Positions 1 through 5,103 are shown, counted from the stretch's first letter. The stretch is 6,107 nucleotides of DNA from 66-474 sp035572335 (GCA_035572335.1 DATNAW010000155.1:1-6107), one strand, 5' to 3'. Numbers and translations: made by a program. Notes: a model not told the origin generated them from the letters alone.

Positions 1-71
1 CGACTGATGATCTCGTAGCCGGTGAACGCCGCCAACATGAAGATGTACAGTGCAAGAAACCCGGTAATCAT
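1..71 (-). CDS. pntAB: NAD(P) transhydrogenase, small membrane alpha subunit (partial, N-terminus only)
   Basis: Only the first 23 codons lie in the window; the gene continues past the left edge. The visible peptide starts MITGFLALYIFMLAAFTGYE, then IIS. This strongly resembles the N-terminus of the small membrane subunit (domain IIa) of three-subunit proton-translocating transhydrogenases, where a 'GFxALYIFxLAxFxGxExI' start opens the first transmembrane helix. Together with PntAA and PntB this subunit couples hydride transfer between NADH and NADP+ to proton entry across the inner membrane. The start is well supported: AGGAGG (complement of 77-82) lies 5 nt before the ATG. Its partner pntAA is on the same strand but more than 1.7 kb upstream, beyond an opposite-strand operon, so this gene needs its own promoter. 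pntB is expected just beyond the left edge but cannot be seen. Identification from 23 residues is good but not certain. Confidence 0.8.
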   Translation of the reverse strand, partial: MITGFLALYIFMLAAFTGYEIIS

Positions 72-95
72 GTTTCCCTCCTGCGATCTCGGGGC

Positions 96-101
96 ATCAT
101 A
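96..101 (-). promoter_or_regulatory. Candidate -10 element for pntAB
   Basis: Read on the minus strand this is TATGAT, close to the sigma-70 -10 consensus, 24 nt before the pntAB ATG. Transcription would start near position 89 and give a short leader carrying the AGGAGG ribosome site. No good -35 lies at the standard 17-bp spacing. A TTGACC (complement of 128-133) is 26 bp away, which is too far. Predicted by eye only. Confidence 0.35.
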
Positions 102-118
102 CCGGCATGCGCGGCCGG
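102..118. repeat. Short inverted repeat in the pntAB/sigma intergenic region
   Basis: CCGGC (102-106) and GCCGG (114-118) form a 5-bp inverted repeat with a 7-nt loop. It directly abuts the upstream side of the putative pntAB -10 box and lies about 50 nt before the sigma-factor start. The position would suit an operator acting on either divergent unit. However, 5-bp GC palindromes occur by chance in DNA of this composition. Confidence 0.2.
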
Positions 119-127
119 GGTGCTGCG

Positions 128-155
128 GTCAACCCATTTCCCGCCGCCGCGTTAT
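128..155 (+). promoter_or_regulatory. Possible ECF-type promoter of the sigma operon
   Basis: GGTCAACC (128-134 with flanking base) carries an AAC core, and CGTTATC begins at 150, leaving 15 bp between AACC and CGTT. Many group-4 (ECF) sigma factors recognise a -35 with an AAC core and a -10 containing CGT, and often transcribe their own operon. This would put the start of transcription near 161, about 10 nt before the preferred ATG. It is a weak visual match, with no second copy in the window to compare. Confidence 0.2.
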
Positions 156-170
156 CAAGGGCAAGTCAGG

Positions 171-809
171 ATGCACGAGACGACGGATGCCGAACCGATC
201 CCCGCCAGCGGGGCCGCCATGAACGCCGCCGCGGCGCTCGAAGCGGGGTCCGCGCCGTTGGCGGAATCGGCACGGCCGGTGGCCGCGACCATCGAAGCGT
301 TCCTCGCTTCGGTGGAGCGGCGCGCATGGCGCGTCGCGGAAATCGCGCTGCACGATTCCGACGAGGCGCTGGACGCGGTGCAAGATGCGATGCTGCGGCT
401 GGTCAGGCACTACTCCGAAAAGCCGGCCGCGGAATGGCCGCCGTTGTTCTGGGGCATCCTGCGCCGGCGCATCACGGACCTGCAGCGCCGCCGCACGGTG
501 CGCAACCGGATCCTGGTCTGGACCGGCCGCGCAACCAACGACGACGACGAGGATTTGCCGGCATGGGAAGCGCCGGATCTCGGCCCCGATCCGGCGCGCG
601 CGCTGGCATCGCGGCAGGCGCACGCGGCGATGTCGAAGGCCATCCGCGCGCTGCCGCGCCGCCAGCAGCAAGCCTTCATGCTGCGGGTGCTGGAAGGCCT
701 GGACGTGGCGGACACGGCGAAAGCGATGGGCTGCAGCGCGGGCAGCGTCAAGACGCATCTGTCGAGGGCCATGGATGCCCTGCGTACACAACTCGAGGAA
801 TGGCGATGA
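171..809 (+). CDS. RNA polymerase sigma factor, sigma-70 family (region 2 + region 4 only, ECF-like)
   Basis: A 212-residue protein that would direct RNA polymerase to a set of promoters. Region 2 spans about residues 38-110: helices ending in EALDAVQDAMLRLVRHY, then a WPPLFWGILRRRITDLQRRR segment matching the -10-recognition and melting part. An acidic, low-complexity linker (TNDDDEDLP, 122-130) follows. Region 4 spans about 152-208, with LPRRQQQAFMLRVLEGL and a helix-turn-helix (DVADTAKAMGCSAGSVKTHL, 178-197) that reads -35 elements. There is no region 1 or 3, as in ECF factors. The first 37 residues are Ala-rich and not part of the fold. I chose ATG 171 (start MHETT) because AAGG lies at 157-160. 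An in-frame GTG at 120 would add 17 residues but has no ribosome site. The stop overlaps the next start (ATGA, 806-809), so translation is probably coupled. The downstream membrane protein suggests anti-sigma-like control. Target promoters are unknown. Confidence 0.85.
   Translation: MHETTDAEPIPASGAAMNAAAALEAGSAPLAESARPVAATIEAFLASVERRAWRVAEIALHDSDEALDAVQDAMLRLVRHYSEKPAAEWPPLFWGILRRRITDLQRRRTVRNRILVWTGRATNDDDEDLPAWEAPDLGPDPARALASRQAHAAMSKAIRALPRRQQQAFMLRVLEGLDVADTAKAMGCSAGSVKTHLSRAMDALRTQLEEWR
795..798 (+). promoter_or_regulatory. Ribosome binding site deciding the DUF3619-like start
   Basis: GAGG inside the end of the sigma-factor gene lies 7 nt before the ATG at 806. An alternative in-frame ATG at 800 would leave only 1 nt of spacing, so 806 is preferred. 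Confidence 0.5.
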
Positions 810-1246
810 ACATTTCGTCCGAAAACAAAGCCAATGCATTGCCGGGCGACGACGAAGTCGCGTCGCGTGCACGCGCGATCTTCAAGACGGCTTGCGAAGA
901 AGCCGATTCGTACCACGCGCTGCGACTCGGCCTCGCGCGCCGCAAGGCGATCAACGCCTCGTCCGGGCATCACGCCCTGAAGGTGTGGGGCTCGTTCGCC
1001 GGCGCGGCCGCCTGCTGTGTGCTGGTGGTCGGCGTGGTCTGGCTGCACCCCATGGGCAACACGCAAAACTCGTCGTCCATCGCCACCGCCGCGCCCTCCG
1101 CGATCAATCCAAGTGATGCCGACGAGGCGATCCCCGACGTCAGCAGCAGCCAGATGGAAGTGGTGCAGGATCTCGATTTCTATCGCTGGCTGGCGGCGCA
1201 GCCAACCATGGCTGCCGCCGCGCCGACAGCGAGCGGACGCCGATGA
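806..1246 (+). CDS. DUF3619-like single-pass membrane protein, putative partner of the sigma factor
   Basis: A 146-residue protein. Residues 1-58 are hydrophilic and charged (DEVASRARAIFKTACEEADS), likely cytoplasmic. One hydrophobic segment follows at about 59-81 (VWGSFAGAAACCVLVVGVVW). The rest, a Ser/Ala/Asp-rich stretch ending in a conserved-looking LDFYRWLAAQP motif (123-133), would be periplasmic. This layout and the 'DFYRWL' ending match what I recall of DUF3619 proteins, which typically sit between a sigma-factor gene and a DUF3106 gene. A small membrane protein directly after an ECF-like sigma factor commonly acts as an anti-sigma factor, with the cytoplasmic N-terminus holding the sigma. 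That role is inferred here, and no ZAS-type zinc motif (HxxxCxxC) is present. The gene overlaps both neighbours by 4 nt, so the three products are probably made in fixed proportion. Confidence 0.75.
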   Translation: MNISSENKANALPGDDEVASRARAIFKTACEEADSYHALRLGLARRKAINASSGHHALKVWGSFAGAAACCVLVVGVVWLHPMGNTQNSSSIATAAPSAINPSDADEAIPDVSSSQMEVVQDLDFYRWLAAQPTMAAAAPTASGRR

Positions 1247-1788
1247 TGCGCAACACGCTTGCCACGCTGCTGGTCGCTGCATGCCTGCTCGGCGCGCCTT
1301 GCGCGGTGCTGGCGCAGGCGGCCATCCCGATGCAGGGCGCGTCGGCCGCGGACGATGCGCCCAGGCAACCGATCGCGTGGTCCAGCCTTTCGACCGCGCA
1401 ACAGCGCATGCTCGCGCCCTTGCAGGGCCAGTGGGACCAGATGAAACCCGGCCGCCAGCAGCACCTCGCGCGAAATGCCGAGCGCTGGGCGGCGCTGCCG
1501 CCGGCGCGCCAGCAACAGATCCGCGAGCGCCTGACGCGCTGGGCCGCGATGACACCCGAGCAACGCCACCAGTTGCGCGAGAACGCGCGCGCCTTCCACA
1601 ACCTCACGCCCGAGGAACGCGCCAAGGTCAGCGAGGCGTTCCGCAAGTTCCAGTCGCTGCCGCCCGCCGAACGGCGCGCGTTGCGCGAACGCTGGCGCGC
1701 GATGCCGCCGCAGCAACGCATGCGCTGGGCCGAGCAGCACGGCGGGGCATCGATTCCGATGCATCCGCCTGCGTCCCACGGGCAGTGA
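1243..1788 (+). CDS. DUF3106-like exported helical repeat protein
   Basis: A 181-residue protein with a clear Sec signal peptide: MMRN, a hydrophobic core at about 5-22, and a likely cleavage after an AVLA or LAQA site near residues 24-26. The mature part from 46 to 154 consists of an 18-residue unit repeated with exact spacing: aromatic W46, W64, W82, W100, F118, F136, each 3 residues before L49, M67, L85, M103, L121, L139. Each unit then reads (S/T/P)-x-x-(Q/E/R)-(Q/R), as in LTPEER, LPPAER and MTPEQR. A last shortened unit has W151/M154. It has the character of DUF3106 and recalls the LTxxQ motifs of periplasmic Spy/CpxP-type proteins, so a role in envelope stress or protein quality control is possible but unproven. 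The start ATGATG has two choices (1243 or 1246); 1243 gives the same 4-nt ATGA overlap as the previous junction. The C-terminus (GGASIPMHPPASHGQ) looks disordered. Confidence 0.8.
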   Translation: MMRNTLATLLVAACLLGAPCAVLAQAAIPMQGASAADDAPRQPIAWSSLSTAQQRMLAPLQGQWDQMKPGRQQHLARNAERWAALPPARQQQIRERLTRWAAMTPEQRHQLRENARAFHNLTPEERAKVSEAFRKFQSLPPAERRALRERWRAMPPQQRMRWAEQHGGASIPMHPPASHGQ

Positions 1789-1803
1789 ATGCGTTGATCG
1801 CTC

Positions 1804-1836
1804 GCAGCCCGGGTGAAGCACGGCGCAATCCGGGAT
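1804..1836. repeat. REP-like palindrome between convergent genes
   Basis: GCAG at 1804-1807 is followed by a stem: CCCGGGT (1808-1814) pairs with ATCCGGG (1828-1834) through seven pairs including one G-T, around an imperfect inner part (GAAGCACGGCGCA). The pattern tetranucleotide + CCCGG...GCGCAATCCGGG closely resembles GTAG-type repetitive extragenic palindromes that RAYT transposases mobilise in gammaproteobacteria, with GCAG in place of GTAG. It fills the 61-bp gap between the stops of the DUF3106-like gene and pntAA, a typical REP location. The hairpin could also stop transcription from both sides, although no T-tract follows it. Confidence 0.55.
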
Positions 1837-1849
1837 GGTGGCGCCAGGC

Positions 1850-2947
1850 CTAGCCGAACACCACGCCGCCGTCGCGCGCGACGCAGGTTTTCGCGACCAG
1901 TTCGTCTTCGAAATCCGGTTTCCACGCGCCGTCCACGATCACCAGTTCGCTGAAGTGCGCGAGGTTGCGCGCGTACATTTCCGACGCGTGCAGTGGCGCA
2001 CCCGACGGAAGATTCAGCGGCCCGATGATCGTGACGCCGTTGCGCTCGACGCGCTCGCCCGGTTGCGTCGCTTCGCAATTGCCGCCACCTTCGGCGGCGA
2101 GATCGACGATCACTGCACCGGCCTTCATGCCGTCAACCATCGACAGCGGAATGATCTTCGGTGATGGGCGGCCCGGCACCGCGGCGGTGGTGACGATCAC
2201 GTCCACGGTCTTCACGTGTTCGGCCAGCTTCGCCTGCTGCGCTGCGCGTTCTTCGGCCGTCAGTTCGCGTGCGTAACCGCCTTGCCCCGCGGCGTTGACG
2301 CCGAGATCGAGGAACTTCGCGCCCAGCGATTCGATCTGCTCGCGCGTTTCCGGGCGCACATCGAAACCTTCCACCATCGCGCCCAGCCGGCGCGCGGTCG
2401 CGATCGCCTGCAAGCCCGCCACGCCCGCGCCGATTACCAGCACCTTCGAGGGACGCAGCGTGCCGGCCGCGGTGGTGAGCATCGGAAAGAACTTCGGCGC
2501 GGCTTCGGCGGCGATCAGCATCGCGCGATAACCCGCGACCGCGGCCTGCGACGACAGCACGTCCATCGCCTGTGCGCGCGTGGTGCGTGGCAACAGCTCC
2601 AGCGAAAACGCGGCGAGCTTGCGCTGCGCGTACGTGGCCAGCCGATCGGCGGCATTGTGCGGACGCAGTTGTCCGATCAACGCCGCGCCTTCCTTCATCG
2701 AGGCCGTCGCGGCATCCGACGGCGGCTGCACGCACAGCAGCACCTCGGCCTGGCTCGCGACCGATGCCCCATCGGCAAACTCGACGCCGGCATACGCTGC
2801 ATCGGGAAACCCCGCCGCTTCGCCCGCACCGCGCTCGAGCAACACCCGCATGCCGCGCGACGCGTACTTCTTCGCGGTCTCCGGCGTGATCGCGACGCGG
2901 CGTTCACCAGCGGCGGATTCGCGCAAGGCGGCAATGGTGATCGGCAT
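1850..2947 (-). CDS. pntAA: NAD(P) transhydrogenase, soluble alpha subunit (domain I)
   Basis: A complete 365-residue domain I, the NAD(H)-binding peripheral subunit on the cytoplasmic side that passes hydride to NADP(H) bound by PntB. It has the alanine dehydrogenase/PNT fold: an N-terminal domain (RESAAGERRVAITPETAKKY, 9-28) and a Rossmann domain with VLVIGAGVAGLQA (169-181) followed by FDVRPETREQIESLGAKF (195-212), whose Asp196 suits NAD(H) rather than NADP(H). The 'RQD loop' of this family is visible as R121, Q126 and D129 in PRTTRAQAMDVLSSQ. Length is close to that of the separate domain I subunits of other three-gene systems; there is no membrane segment, confirming the split-subunit form. 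GGGAG (complement of 2955-2959) sits 7 nt before the ATG. The normal downstream neighbour, pntAB, is not adjacent: a plus-strand sigma operon lies between. The gene is divergent from the nitroreductase gene. Confidence 0.96.
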   Translation of the reverse strand: MPITIAALRESAAGERRVAITPETAKKYASRGMRVLLERGAGEAAGFPDAAYAGVEFADGASVASQAEVLLCVQPPSDAATASMKEGAALIGQLRPHNAADRLATYAQRKLAAFSLELLPRTTRAQAMDVLSSQAAVAGYRAMLIAAEAAPKFFPMLTTAAGTLRPSKVLVIGAGVAGLQAIATARRLGAMVEGFDVRPETREQIESLGAKFLDLGVNAAGQGGYARELTAEERAAQQAKLAEHVKTVDVIVTTAAVPGRPSPKIIPLSMVDGMKAGAVIVDLAAEGGGNCEATQPGERVERNGVTIIGPLNLPSGAPLHASEMYARNLAHFSELVIVDGAWKPDFEDELVAKTCVARDGGVVFG

Positions 2948-2973
2948 GACTCGTCTCCCGTTGCGATCGCCGC

Positions 2974-2979
2974 ATCGTA
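2974..2979 (-). promoter_or_regulatory. Candidate -10 element for pntAA
   Basis: The minus strand reads GCTACGATGCG; TACGAT matches the TANNNT core of a sigma-70 -10 box. It lies 26 nt before the pntAA ATG, giving a leader of about 20 nt that contains the GGGAG ribosome site. No convincing -35 is seen at 17 bp spacing (GCCGTG). A TANNNT-type -10 with a weak -35 is common in high-GC Xanthomonadales. Confidence 0.4.
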
Positions 2980-3002
2980 GCGCAAAAGCGGCGGCGCACG
3001 GC

Positions 3003-3011
3003 TGCTAAACT
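3003..3011 (+). promoter_or_regulatory. Extended -10 promoter of the nitroreductase operon, possibly leaderless
   Basis: TGCTAAACT fits an extended -10 (TGn followed by TAAACT at 3006-3011). It ends only 6 nt before the ATG at 3018, the distance at which RNA polymerase normally starts. The transcript would therefore begin at or next to the start codon. No Shine-Dalgarno sequence precedes this ATG (GGCCCG), which agrees with a leaderless mRNA. No convincing -35 is present, as expected for an extended -10 promoter. Confidence 0.45.
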
Positions 3012-3017
3012 GGCCCG

Positions 3018-3596
3018 ATGCGTAACGAAGCAGCCCTTCAGTTCCTGTGTGACCGCCGTTCCGTTCCCGCCGCGCAACTGCAGCCTCCCGGTCCGACGCC
3101 GGAACAGCTTCGCGAAATCATCGCCACCGCGATCCGCGTGCCCGACCACGGCAAGCTGACGCCGTGGCGGCTGGTCGAAATCAGCGGTGATGCGCGCGCG
3201 CGTTACGGCGAAGCCTTGGCGGCGTTGCACGCGCGCGTCGAGCCAGGCGTTCCCGACAAGGCGCTGGCGAAGGATCGCGACCGCTTTGCGCATTCTCCCG
3301 TGGTGCTTGCGGTGATCGCGCGCATCGACGAGGCGCACCCCAAGATTCCGGCGCAAGAGCAATTGCTGTCCGCGGGCTGCGTGGCATTCAATCTGCTGCT
3401 GGCCGCGCAGGCGGCGGGTTTCGCGGCGCAATGGCTGACCGGTTGGTCATGCTACGACCGCGATGCGGCCACGCTGCTCGGCCTGTCCGATGACGAACGC
3501 GCGATCGCCTATATCCATATCGGCGATCGCGGCGAGGAACCGCCCGAACGCAACCGTCCGGCGGTCGATCAAGTCCTCGGCGCGTGGCAGGCATGA
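3018..3596 (+). CDS. Nitroreductase family protein (YdjA-like, FMN-dependent)
   Basis: A 192-residue protein of the FMN-binding nitroreductase fold, using NAD(P)H to reduce nitro compounds, quinones or other acceptors; the natural substrate cannot be told from sequence. Family features: N-terminal FMN phosphate-binding RRSVPA (13-18), the VPDHGKLTPWRLVEI segment (41-55) typical of the short YdjA-like branch, the helical SAGCVAFNLLLAAQAAGFAAQWLTG core (118-142) at the dimer interface, and the C-terminal IHIGD(R)GEEPPERNRP (166-181) that completes the FMN site. Length matches the compact YdjA type (about 185-195) rather than the 217-residue NfsB type. The start at MRNEAALQFL is fixed by family alignment and by the promoter just upstream. 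It is the first gene of a coupled operon, sharing ATGA with the exonuclease, and is divergent from pntAA, which also handles NAD(P)H. Confidence 0.92.
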   Translation: MRNEAALQFLCDRRSVPAAQLQPPGPTPEQLREIIATAIRVPDHGKLTPWRLVEISGDARARYGEALAALHARVEPGVPDKALAKDRDRFAHSPVVLAVIARIDEAHPKIPAQEQLLSAGCVAFNLLLAAQAAGFAAQWLTGWSCYDRDAATLLGLSDDERAIAYIHIGDRGEEPPERNRPAVDQVLGAWQA

Positions 3597-4546
3597 ACGT
3601 CGTCGCAGCGCCGCCTACGCCCGCGCCGGTCCCGACGCCGGTCAAAACGGTGTACCTCATCGACGCCAGCATGTACGTGTTTCGCGCCTGGCACTCGATG
3701 CCCGGCGCGTTCTTCGACGTCGATGGCCACCCGGTCAACGCGGTGCACGGCTTCGCGCGCTTCCTGCTGGATTTCGTGGAACGCACTCGCGCCAGCCACG
3801 TGATCGCGGCGTTCGACATCGCACTCACCAGTTCCTTCCGCAATGCGATCTATCCCGCCTACAAGGCCAATCGCGATCCCGCGCCACCGGAATTGAAGCG
3901 CCAGTTCGAATATTGTCGCGAACTTGCCGCCGCGTTCGGATTCACCGTGCTCGCCGACGCCACCTACGAAGCCGACGACCTGATCGGCAGCGTCCTGCAG
4001 GCCTCCCGCGCGCACGGCCTGCGCGCAGTGATCGTTTCGGCCGACAAGGATTTCGGGCAACTTCTGGACCAGGATGTCGAACAATGGGACTACGCGCGCG
4101 GCCAGCGCTGGGGCGCCGCGGGCGTGCCCGCGCGGCTGGGCGTGGAAGCGCACCAGGTCGTCGACTTCCTGGCGCTGACCGGCGACGCCATCGACAACAT
4201 TCCCGGCGTGCCCGGCATCGGCGCCAAGGGTGCCGCGGCGTTGCTCGCGCATTTCGGTTCGCTGGAAACGCTGCTCGCGCGCATGGACGAGGTCGCGTTC
4301 CTGCACCTGCGCGGCGCCAAGTCGCTCGCCGAAAAACTGCGCATGCATGCCGAAACCGCGCGCCTGTCGCAGCGGCTCGCGCGCATCGCACTGGATGCGC
4401 CGGTACCCGGCCATCCGGATGGCCTGCTGCGGCGCGCGGCCGACGCGGCGGTGCTGGACGCGCTGTGCGAAAAACTGAAGATCGGACCGCTCACCCGCAC
4501 GCGCGCGCACCAGCTCCTGCAGATCCAGGCGGAGGCGACGGCGTGA
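3593..4546 (+). CDS. Stand-alone 5'-3' exonuclease / flap endonuclease with H3TH domain
   Basis: A 317-residue protein like the 5' nuclease domain of DNA polymerase I but without a polymerase. It would remove RNA primers or cut 5' flaps during replication and repair. The metal-binding acids all appear in order: D24 (YLIDAS), D75 (AAFD), E126/D128/D129 (YEADDLIG), D151/D153 (SADKDFGQLL) and D198/D201 (LTGDAIDNIPG). R83 and K91 (SSFRNAIYPAYKANR) are the usual phosphate-steering residues of the arch. The H3TH DNA-binding motif is VPGIGAKGAAALLAHFGSLE (206-225). The N-terminal residues 5-17 are an unusual Pro/Ala/Thr stretch (AAPPTPAPVPTPV) before the first strand. ATG 3593 is preferred because it gives a 4-nt overlap with the nitroreductase stop; a GTG at 3584 would add three residues. 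Unlike E. coli Xni/ExoIX, it seems to keep the complete acidic set, so it is probably catalytically competent. Substrate preference is unknown. Confidence 0.92.
   Translation: MNVVAAPPTPAPVPTPVKTVYLIDASMYVFRAWHSMPGAFFDVDGHPVNAVHGFARFLLDFVERTRASHVIAAFDIALTSSFRNAIYPAYKANRDPAPPELKRQFEYCRELAAAFGFTVLADATYEADDLIGSVLQASRAHGLRAVIVSADKDFGQLLDQDVEQWDYARGQRWGAAGVPARLGVEAHQVVDFLALTGDAIDNIPGVPGIGAKGAAALLAHFGSLETLLARMDEVAFLHLRGAKSLAEKLRMHAETARLSQRLARIALDAPVPGHPDGLLRRAADAAVLDALCEKLKIGPLTRTRAHQLLQIQAEATA
4531..4535 (+). promoter_or_regulatory. Ribosome binding site for the GTG-started NUDIX gene
   Basis: GGAGG lies inside the last codons of the exonuclease gene, 7 nt before the GTG at 4543. It is one of the best Shine-Dalgarno matches in the window and supports GTG as the true start of the NUDIX gene. 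Confidence 0.65.
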
Positions 4547-5103
4547 CGCGCGAAATACGGACTCCCGCCGGCGCCGATGCGGACGCCGAAACACTGTACG
4601 CCGGCCAGTGGCTGACCCTGAAGCGGCGCGGACGCTGGGAATTCGTCGAACGCAACAATCCGCAGGGCGCGGTGATCATCGTGGCAGTGACGCCGGAGGA
4701 TCGCGTGTTGTTCGTCGAGCAATACCGCGTGCCTATCCGGCAACTGACGATCGAAATGCCCGCCGGGCTGATCGGTGATGCCGGCCACGACGGCGACATC
4801 GACGCGGCCGATACCGCGCGGCGGGAACTCGAAGAGGAAACGGGCTGGACCTGCGGCCGCGTCGTCCCGCTTCATTCCGGACCTTCATCCGCGGGCATGA
4901 GCACCGAGATGATGCATTTCGTGCGCGCGCTGGATTTGCGCAAGGTCGGCGACGGCGGTGGCGACGATACCGAAGACATCCTCGTGCACGAAGTGCCGCG
5001 CAACGAAGCCGGCACGTGGCTGCGCGCGAAGGCCGCGAAGGGCTACTCGATCGATCCGAAACTTTTCGCGGGGCTGTGGTTTCTCGACCACACGGAAATC
5101 TGA
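4543..5103 (+). CDS. NUDIX hydrolase, ADP-ribose/nucleotide-sugar pyrophosphatase type
   Basis: A 186-residue enzyme starting at GTG, which overlaps the exonuclease stop as GTGA. It likely hydrolyses an ADP-sugar or related NDP-X to two phosphates with Mg2+. The fold is recognisable: YAGQWLTLKRRGRWEFVERN (19-38), a strand GAVIIVAVTPEDRVLFVEQYR (42-62), then IEMPAGLIGDAG (70-81) leading into the catalytic helix RRELEEETGW (93-102). The metal-binding glutamates of the REUxEExGU part (E95, E98, E99) are present. The first Glu of the Nudix box is not at its usual place: between GLIGDAG and the helix there is a longer acidic loop (HDGDIDAAD). The GPSSAGMSTEMMHFVRALDL region (about 114-133) resembles the 'SPG(M/F)S(D/T)E' motif of ADP-ribose pyrophosphatases (here SSAGMSTE). 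It is the last gene of the coupled operon. The exact substrate is not deducible. Confidence 0.9.
   Translation: MTREIRTPAGADADAETLYAGQWLTLKRRGRWEFVERNNPQGAVIIVAVTPEDRVLFVEQYRVPIRQLTIEMPAGLIGDAGHDGDIDAADTARRELEEETGWTCGRVVPLHSGPSSAGMSTEMMHFVRALDLRKVGDGGGDDTEDILVHEVPRNEAGTWLRAKAAKGYSIDPKLFAGLWFLDHTEI

Noticed and set aside
102..133. TTGACC (complement of 128-133) as the -35 partner of the pntAB -10
   Set aside because: The spacing to TATGAT is 26 bp, too long for a sigma-70 promoter.
120..170. GTG at 120 as the sigma-factor start
   Set aside because: The extra 17 residues lack family character and no ribosome site precedes the GTG; ATG 171 is better placed.
410..1555. Long antisense open frame (381 codons) opposite the sigma operon
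   Set aside because: Arg/Ala/Pro-rich composition with no recognisable domain; it is a high-GC shadow of three well-supported genes on the other strand.
3463..4542. Upstream extension of the NUDIX reading frame back to an ATG at 3463
   Set aside because: This part is an Arg-rich out-of-frame translation of the nitroreductase and exonuclease genes. The GTG at 4543 has a proper ribosome site and family-consistent N-terminus.
3569..4594. Long antisense open frame (341 codons) opposite the exonuclease gene
   Set aside because: The plus strand encodes an unmistakable H3TH exonuclease with all its motifs; the antisense product has no family features.
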